A stretch of DNA of 32,795 nucleotides from an uncultured Gemmatimonadota bacterium (lineage in GTDB: Bacteria > Gemmatimonadota > Gemmatimonadetes > Gemmatimonadales > Gemmatimonadaceae): positions 1 through 32,795 of the forward strand of contig CADEDA010000030.1 in assembly GCA_902825965.1 (NCBI GenBank), in the 5' to 3' direction. Below the pieces are notes generated by a model. That model was given only the letters and a program-made list of their open reading frames with translations. It had not been told where the DNA came from and ran no database searches. How positions within the stretch are numbered: the stretch's first letter is position 1; each line of letters begins with the position of its first letter. Shown in pieces: positions 29,401 through 32,795 of the stretch. The position numbers and the translations under genes are program-made.

Positions 29401-30687
29401 CTGATCGAGCTGCAGGCGCCCCAAGAGCGCGCGATCCTCGTCGGTGCACCGATCAAGCGCAGCAACGCGCGGCATCATGTCACCGAACACCTCGAAGAGC
29501 TCGAGCGTCTCGCGGACACCGCGGGGGCGCTCGTCGTGGGCACGCTCACGCAACAGCTCGACCGCCCCGACCCCTCCACCTACATCGGGAAGGGCAAGGT
29601 CGATGAGCTGAAGACGATGCTCGCCGAGAAGGACGCGACCATGGTCATCTTCGACGACGAGCTCTCGCCCGCCCAGGGGAAGAACCTCGAGGGTGAGATC
29701 GGCAAGCGCGTGATCGACCGCGCGGAGCTCATCCTGGACATCTTCGCCGTGCGCGCCCGATCGGCGGAGGCACGCATGCAGGTGGAGCTCGCGCAGTTGG
29801 AGTACTCGCTGCCGCGGCTCACGCGCATGTGGACCCACCTCGAGAAGTTCCGGGGTGGCATCGGCGTGCGCGGACCCGGTGAGACGCAGCTCGAGACGGA
29901 CCGTCGCCTCGTCGGTCACCGCATCAAGCTGCTCAAGGAACGGCTGGCGGAGGTGACGAAGGCGCGCCAGCAGCAGCGGGCGAGCCGCAGCGGCAGCTTC
30001 CGCGCCTCGCTCGTCGGCTACACGAACGCCGGCAAGAGCTCCATCCTGCGCGGCATCTCCGGTGCCTCGGAGGTCTTCGTCGAGGACCGCCTCTTCGCCA
30101 CCCTCGATCCGCTCACGCGCGAGGTCGACCTCGGCGACCACCAGTCCGTGTTGCTCACCGACACCGTGGGCTTCATCCGCAAGCTGCCCCACCACCTCGT
30201 GGCCAGCTTCCGCGCGACGCTCGAGGAGGTGCAGGAGGCCGACCTGCTGCTGCACGTCATCGACGCCAGCCATCCGACCTGGGAGGAGCAGCGACTGGTC
30301 GTGGACGAGGTCCTGGGGGAGCTGGGGGTGCAGCACCTGCCCATGCGGTACGTGTTCAACAAGGTCGATCGCCTGACGCCGGAGCACCGCGAGGCACTGG
30401 AGTCGCGGATCAACAACCTCGCGCCAGGGTCCATCTTCACTTCGGCGGCGAGCGCGGAGGGATTGGCCCCACTGCGCGACCTCCTGCGGCAGGCCCTGCG
30501 GGAGCGCCGTCCGGAGGTGGAGTTGCTGCTGCCGCTCACCGACGGGCGGTTGCTGGCCGAAGCGCATCGCATGGGCGAGGTGCTGTCCTCGGACACCGAC
30601 GAGGACGCCGGGATGCTGCGCCTGCGTGGCCGCTTCGACGCGGCAGCGCTGGCGAAGCTGGAGCGCGACGGGGCCGAACGCCGGTGA
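29401..30687 (+). CDS. hflX: HflX ribosome-associated GTPase, start codon non-canonical or uncertain
   Basis: HflX binds the 50S subunit and splits stalled or heat-damaged ribosomes. The N-terminal domain (RAILVGAPIKRSNARHHVTE, YIGKGKVDEL, DDELSPAQGKNLE, VIDRAELILDIFAVRA) is followed by the glycine-rich GGIGVRGPGETQLETDRR. The GTPase domain has G1 GYTNAGKSS (206-214), G3 DTVGFIRKLPHHLVASFRAT and G4 NKVD. The conserved N-terminus is in frame well before the first canonical codon (GTG 29536), which would cut off 45 conserved residues. Upstream to the stop at 29335-29337 only CTG (29356, 29401) and ATC-type codons occur. CTG 29401 gives 428 residues, equal to E. coli HflX (426), so I use it with reserve. 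The stop overlaps the next gene (GTGA at 30684-30687). Confidence 0.88.
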   Translation: MIELQAPQERAILVGAPIKRSNARHHVTEHLEELERLADTAGALVVGTLTQQLDRPDPSTYIGKGKVDELKTMLAEKDATMVIFDDELSPAQGKNLEGEIGKRVIDRAELILDIFAVRARSAEARMQVELAQLEYSLPRLTRMWTHLEKFRGGIGVRGPGETQLETDRRLVGHRIKLLKERLAEVTKARQQQRASRSGSFRASLVGYTNAGKSSILRGISGASEVFVEDRLFATLDPLTREVDLGDHQSVLLTDTVGFIRKLPHHLVASFRATLEEVQEADLLLHVIDASHPTWEEQRLVVDEVLGELGVQHLPMRYVFNKVDRLTPEHREALESRINNLAPGSIFTSAASAEGLAPLRDLLRQALRERRPEVELLLPLTDGRLLAEAHRMGEVLSSDTDEDAGMLRLRGRFDAAALAKLERDGAERR

Positions 30688-31787
30688 CGGGCGCGGATCA
30701 TGGGGCACGGCTGACGCGGCTGCGGCAGTCGCTCACGACGAGCGGGCTCGACGCGATGCTCGTGAGTGCGCTGCCCAACATCCGGTACCTCACCGGCTTC
30801 TCCGGTTCCAACGCCCTCGTCGTGGTCACGCCGACCGAGTGCCTGTTGTTGACCGACTTCCGGTACGCCACCCAGGTGAAGTCGGAGGTGGCTGCAGCGG
30901 TGCGCGTGATCATCGAGTCGAGCTCGCTCTGGACGCGACTCTGGCAGGAGCTGCACGCCTCCGCCGGGACCAAGGTGCTGGCCTTCGAGAGCGCCCACGT
31001 CACGCATCAGGATGCCGCGAAGTTCCTCGACGCGGCCAGCGACGGCTCGCGCTGGCTGTGGCGGCCGGCCATCAACCTCGTCGAGGTGCTCCGCGAGGTG
31101 AAGGATGACTCGGAGCTCGTGCAGATCCGCCACGCCGTGCGGATCGCCGAGGAGGCGCTCGGCGCCACCCTGCCGCAGGTGCGGGTGGGGATGACCGAGA
31201 TGGCGGTGGCGGGCATCCTGGAGCGCGAGCTGCGCCTGGCCGGAAGCGAAGGCTTCCCGTTCGAGACCATCGTCGCCGCAGGTGCCCGGGCGGCGCTGCC
31301 GCACGCGCGCGCGTCAGGCAACCGGATCGAGCGGGGCGACCTGCTGCTGGTGGACTTCGGGGCCGTTCAGGGCGGGTACTGCTCGGATCTCACGCGAACC
31401 GTGGTGGTGGGGGCCCCCCCAACCGACCGGCAGCTGGAGATCCATACCGCGGTTCGGGAAGCCAACGGGAGCGCTTCGGCGCTCGTTCGGGCCGGCATGC
31501 GTGGCCGGGATGCCGACGCGCTTGCGAGGGACTACATTCACCGCCTCGGATTCGGGGAGGCGTTCGGACACTCGCTGGGCCATGGGATCGGCCTGGAGGT
31601 GCATGAGGCGCCTCGACTCGCCAAGTCCGCGGAAGCGCCGCTCCCGGCGGGGTCCGTGGTCACCATCGAGCCCGGCATCTACGTCGAAGGGTGGGGCGGC
31701 GTCCGCATCGAGGACGATGTGGTGCTGACCTCCGAAGGGCCCGAAGTGCTGAGCACGTTCGACCGCACATTGCTGCAGGTGGGGTGA
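30684..31787 (+). CDS. M24-family metallopeptidase, Xaa-Pro aminopeptidase/dipeptidase-like
   Basis: The 367-residue product has a creatinase-like N-terminal domain (about 8-130, LPNIRYLTGFSGSNALVVV) and a pita-bread catalytic domain. All five metal ligands are present: Asp224 and Asp235 (LVDFGAVQGGYCSDLTRT), His300 (GHSLGHGIGLEVHE), Glu329 (TIEPGIY) and Glu343 (VRIEDD). It should cleave Xaa-Pro bonds in the cytosol. YpdF/PepQ-type enzymes of this size are the nearest class. The GTG start overlaps the hflX stop. In many genomes this gene precedes efp and accB; here accB follows directly, without efp. Confidence 0.92.
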   Translation: MTGADHGARLTRLRQSLTTSGLDAMLVSALPNIRYLTGFSGSNALVVVTPTECLLLTDFRYATQVKSEVAAAVRVIIESSSLWTRLWQELHASAGTKVLAFESAHVTHQDAAKFLDAASDGSRWLWRPAINLVEVLREVKDDSELVQIRHAVRIAEEALGATLPQVRVGMTEMAVAGILERELRLAGSEGFPFETIVAAGARAALPHARASGNRIERGDLLLVDFGAVQGGYCSDLTRTVVVGAPPTDRQLEIHTAVREANGSASALVRAGMRGRDADALARDYIHRLGFGEAFGHSLGHGIGLEVHEAPRLAKSAEAPLPAGSVVTIEPGIYVEGWGGVRIEDDVVLTSEGPEVLSTFDRTLLQVG

Positions 31788-31835
31788 GGCTGCGGGTGTC
31801 CGCCTCTCCCTTCTCACATCTCACTACCGTCTTCG

Positions 31836-32333
31836 ATGATCGACCTCCGTTACGTGAAGAAGCTGCTCGAGATGCTCGACGAATCCACCGTGGATTCGAT
31901 GGAGATCTCGTCGGACAAGGGGATGCGCATCCGCCTGAGCAAGACGCCAGTGTCCCGCGGCGCCGTGCAGATCGCCGCCCCGATGGCGGCCCCGGTGGCG
32001 GCTCCGGCCGCGGTGCCTGCCGCGGCGCCGTCCGCTCCGGCGGCCGCGGCCCCCGCGCCGGCGGCCAGCGCCCCGGCGGCCGCGTCCAACCTCACGGACG
32101 TGAAGTCGCCGATGGTGGGCACGTTCTATGGCGCCCCGGAGCCGGGGGCCAAGCCGTACGTCACCGTTGGCCAGCAGATCAAGAAGGGGCAGGTGCTCTG
32201 CATCATCGAGGCGATGAAGATCATGAATGAGATCGAGTCCGAGTTCTCAGGGGTGGTCACCGAAGTGTCTGTCTCGGACTCGCAGCCGGTCGAGTATGGG
32301 CAGGTCCTGATGCGCGTCGATCCGAATGGCTAG
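31836..32333 (+). CDS. accB: Biotin carboxyl carrier protein of acetyl-CoA carboxylase
   Basis: The 165-residue protein has a short N-terminal helical domain (YVKKLLEMLDESTVDSMEIS), a Pro/Ala-rich swinging linker (about 44-84) and a C-terminal biotinyl domain. The last contains SPMVGTFYGAPEPGAKPYV and the biotinylation motif EAMKIMN (Lys128). The insert typical of BCCP thumb (YGAPEPGAKP) separates it from decarboxylase biotin domains. It carries CO2 to acetyl-CoA for fatty-acid synthesis. The 48-nt gap upstream has no Shine-Dalgarno sequence; a TACCGT (31825-31830) ends 5 nt before the ATG and may be a -10 box. accC, its usual neighbour, is absent; the next gene overlaps its last codons. Confidence 0.95.
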   Translation: MIDLRYVKKLLEMLDESTVDSMEISSDKGMRIRLSKTPVSRGAVQIAAPMAAPVAAPAAVPAAAPSAPAAAAPAPAASAPAAASNLTDVKSPMVGTFYGAPEPGAKPYVTVGQQIKKGQVLCIIEAMKIMNEIESEFSGVVTEVSVSDSQPVEYGQVLMRVDPNG

Positions 32334-32795
32334 TCCGGTTCCCGCGCCGGAGCAATCGTTGGCCGCTGGTCCAGGCGCGCCGCGCGCGCCATTCAACTTC
32401 AAGTCCATCCTGCAGCAGATGGTGCAGCGTGGTGCGTCCGACCTGCACCTGAAGGTTGGACGCCCGCCGACGCTGCGCATCAACGCTGACCTGGCACCGC
32501 TCCCGCTCCCCGCGCTTCGTCCCGAGGACCTGAGCACGCTGGCGAAGGAGATCATGACGCCGAAGCAGGTGAAGGAGTTTGCCGACTTTCGCGAGGCCGA
32601 CTTCGCCACCGGGGTGCCCGGAATCGGGCGATTTCGCGTCAACGCCTACCAGCAGCGCGGGACCATCGCCTTCGCCATCCGGACGGTGCCGCACCAGGTC
32701 AAGTCGATCGGGGAGCTGAACCTGCCGGCGATCGTTGACGACATCGCGATGCTGCCGCGCGGTTTGGTCCTCGTGACCGGCGTGACCGGCTCGGG
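32326..32795 (+). CDS. pilT: PilT-type twitching-motility ATPase, N-terminal part (gene runs off the window)
   Basis: The first 156 residues of a secretion-superfamily ATPase are visible. After a Pro/Ala-rich leader of about 22 residues comes the PilT N-domain: ILQQMVQRGASDLHLKVGRP, PPTLRINADLAPL, and GRFRVNAYQQRGTIAFAIRT. The PilT-type VKSIGELNLPAIV and the start of Walker A (VTGVTGSG) are next, where the window ends. PilT powers type IV pilus retraction. PilU, PilB and related proteins share some motifs, but the short N-domain and SDLHLKVG favour PilT. The ATG lies within the last eight bases of accB, an overlap that suggests coupling of lipid-synthesis and pilus genes. Confidence 0.88.
   Translation, partial: MASPVPAPEQSLAAGPGAPRAPFNFKSILQQMVQRGASDLHLKVGRPPTLRINADLAPLPLPALRPEDLSTLAKEIMTPKQVKEFADFREADFATGVPGIGRFRVNAYQQRGTIAFAIRTVPHQVKSIGELNLPAIVDDIAMLPRGLVLVTGVTGS

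Noticed and set aside
31409-31420. GGGGGCCCCCCC run in the M24 peptidase gene as a frameshift or sequencing error
   Set aside because: The reading frame and all five metal ligands on both sides are consistent with one uninterrupted protein.

Overview
This is a GC-rich, gene-dense stretch of a diderm (LPS-type) bacterial chromosome. It carries a complete Tol-Pal system, an LptD-type LPS assembly protein, Tat secretion genes and the histidine-utilisation (Hut) genes. The combination of tol genes running into tatC, lptD and hutH, very large TPR proteins with Pro/Ala-rich linkers, DUF4321 next to tatA, and TAnnTT -10 boxes lying against start codons suggests Gemmatimonadota. That assignment is an inference from gene content and style, not a database result. 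I see no tRNA, rRNA, CRISPR array, insertion sequence or phage gene.

Layout. (1) 1-558 is the 3' end of an unidentified gene. (2) 574-11648 is one dense + strand run: sugar-nucleotide epimerase, tolQ, tolR, a TonB/TolA-like gene, tolB, pal, cpoB/ybgF, tatC, lptD, hutH. Most junctions are stop/start overlaps and no gap exceeds about 40 nt; the run ends at a hairpin facing a convergent serine hydrolase. (3) That hydrolase (11641-13293, minus strand) separates hutH from hutU. A radical SAM gene with no canonical start codon lies between hutU and hutI. (4) 17321-21785: TPR protein, long-chain polyprenyl diphosphate synthase, DUF4321 membrane protein, tatA, then a 16-bp perfect hairpin terminator. 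(5) A minus-strand PpiD/SurA-like periplasmic isomerase diverges from a second TPR protein coupled to aroQ, which is followed by another hairpin. (6) 26705-end: ZIP metal transporter, rarA, LEA14-like protein, hflX (again without a canonical start), M24 peptidase, accB and the start of pilT.

How the genes fit together. Regions 2 and 5 are mainly envelope biogenesis: outer-membrane constriction and peptidoglycan tethering (Tol-Pal/CpoB), folded-protein export (TatC, TatA), LPS insertion (LptD) and outer-membrane protein folding (PpiD). The Hut genes give histidine to urocanate to imidazolonepropionate to formiminoglutamate; the final formiminoglutamate step is not in the window. The remainder is housekeeping.

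The main points for a second look are: (a) two genes, the Hut-locus radical SAM and hflX, whose conserved N-termini extend upstream of any ATG/GTG/TTG; (b) recurring promoters that appear to produce leaderless mRNAs; (c) a radical SAM/SPASM-like enzyme embedded in the Hut locus; (d) two large modular TPR scaffolds with repeated short motifs. I found no gene cassette that I can honestly call a new defence or biosynthetic system.
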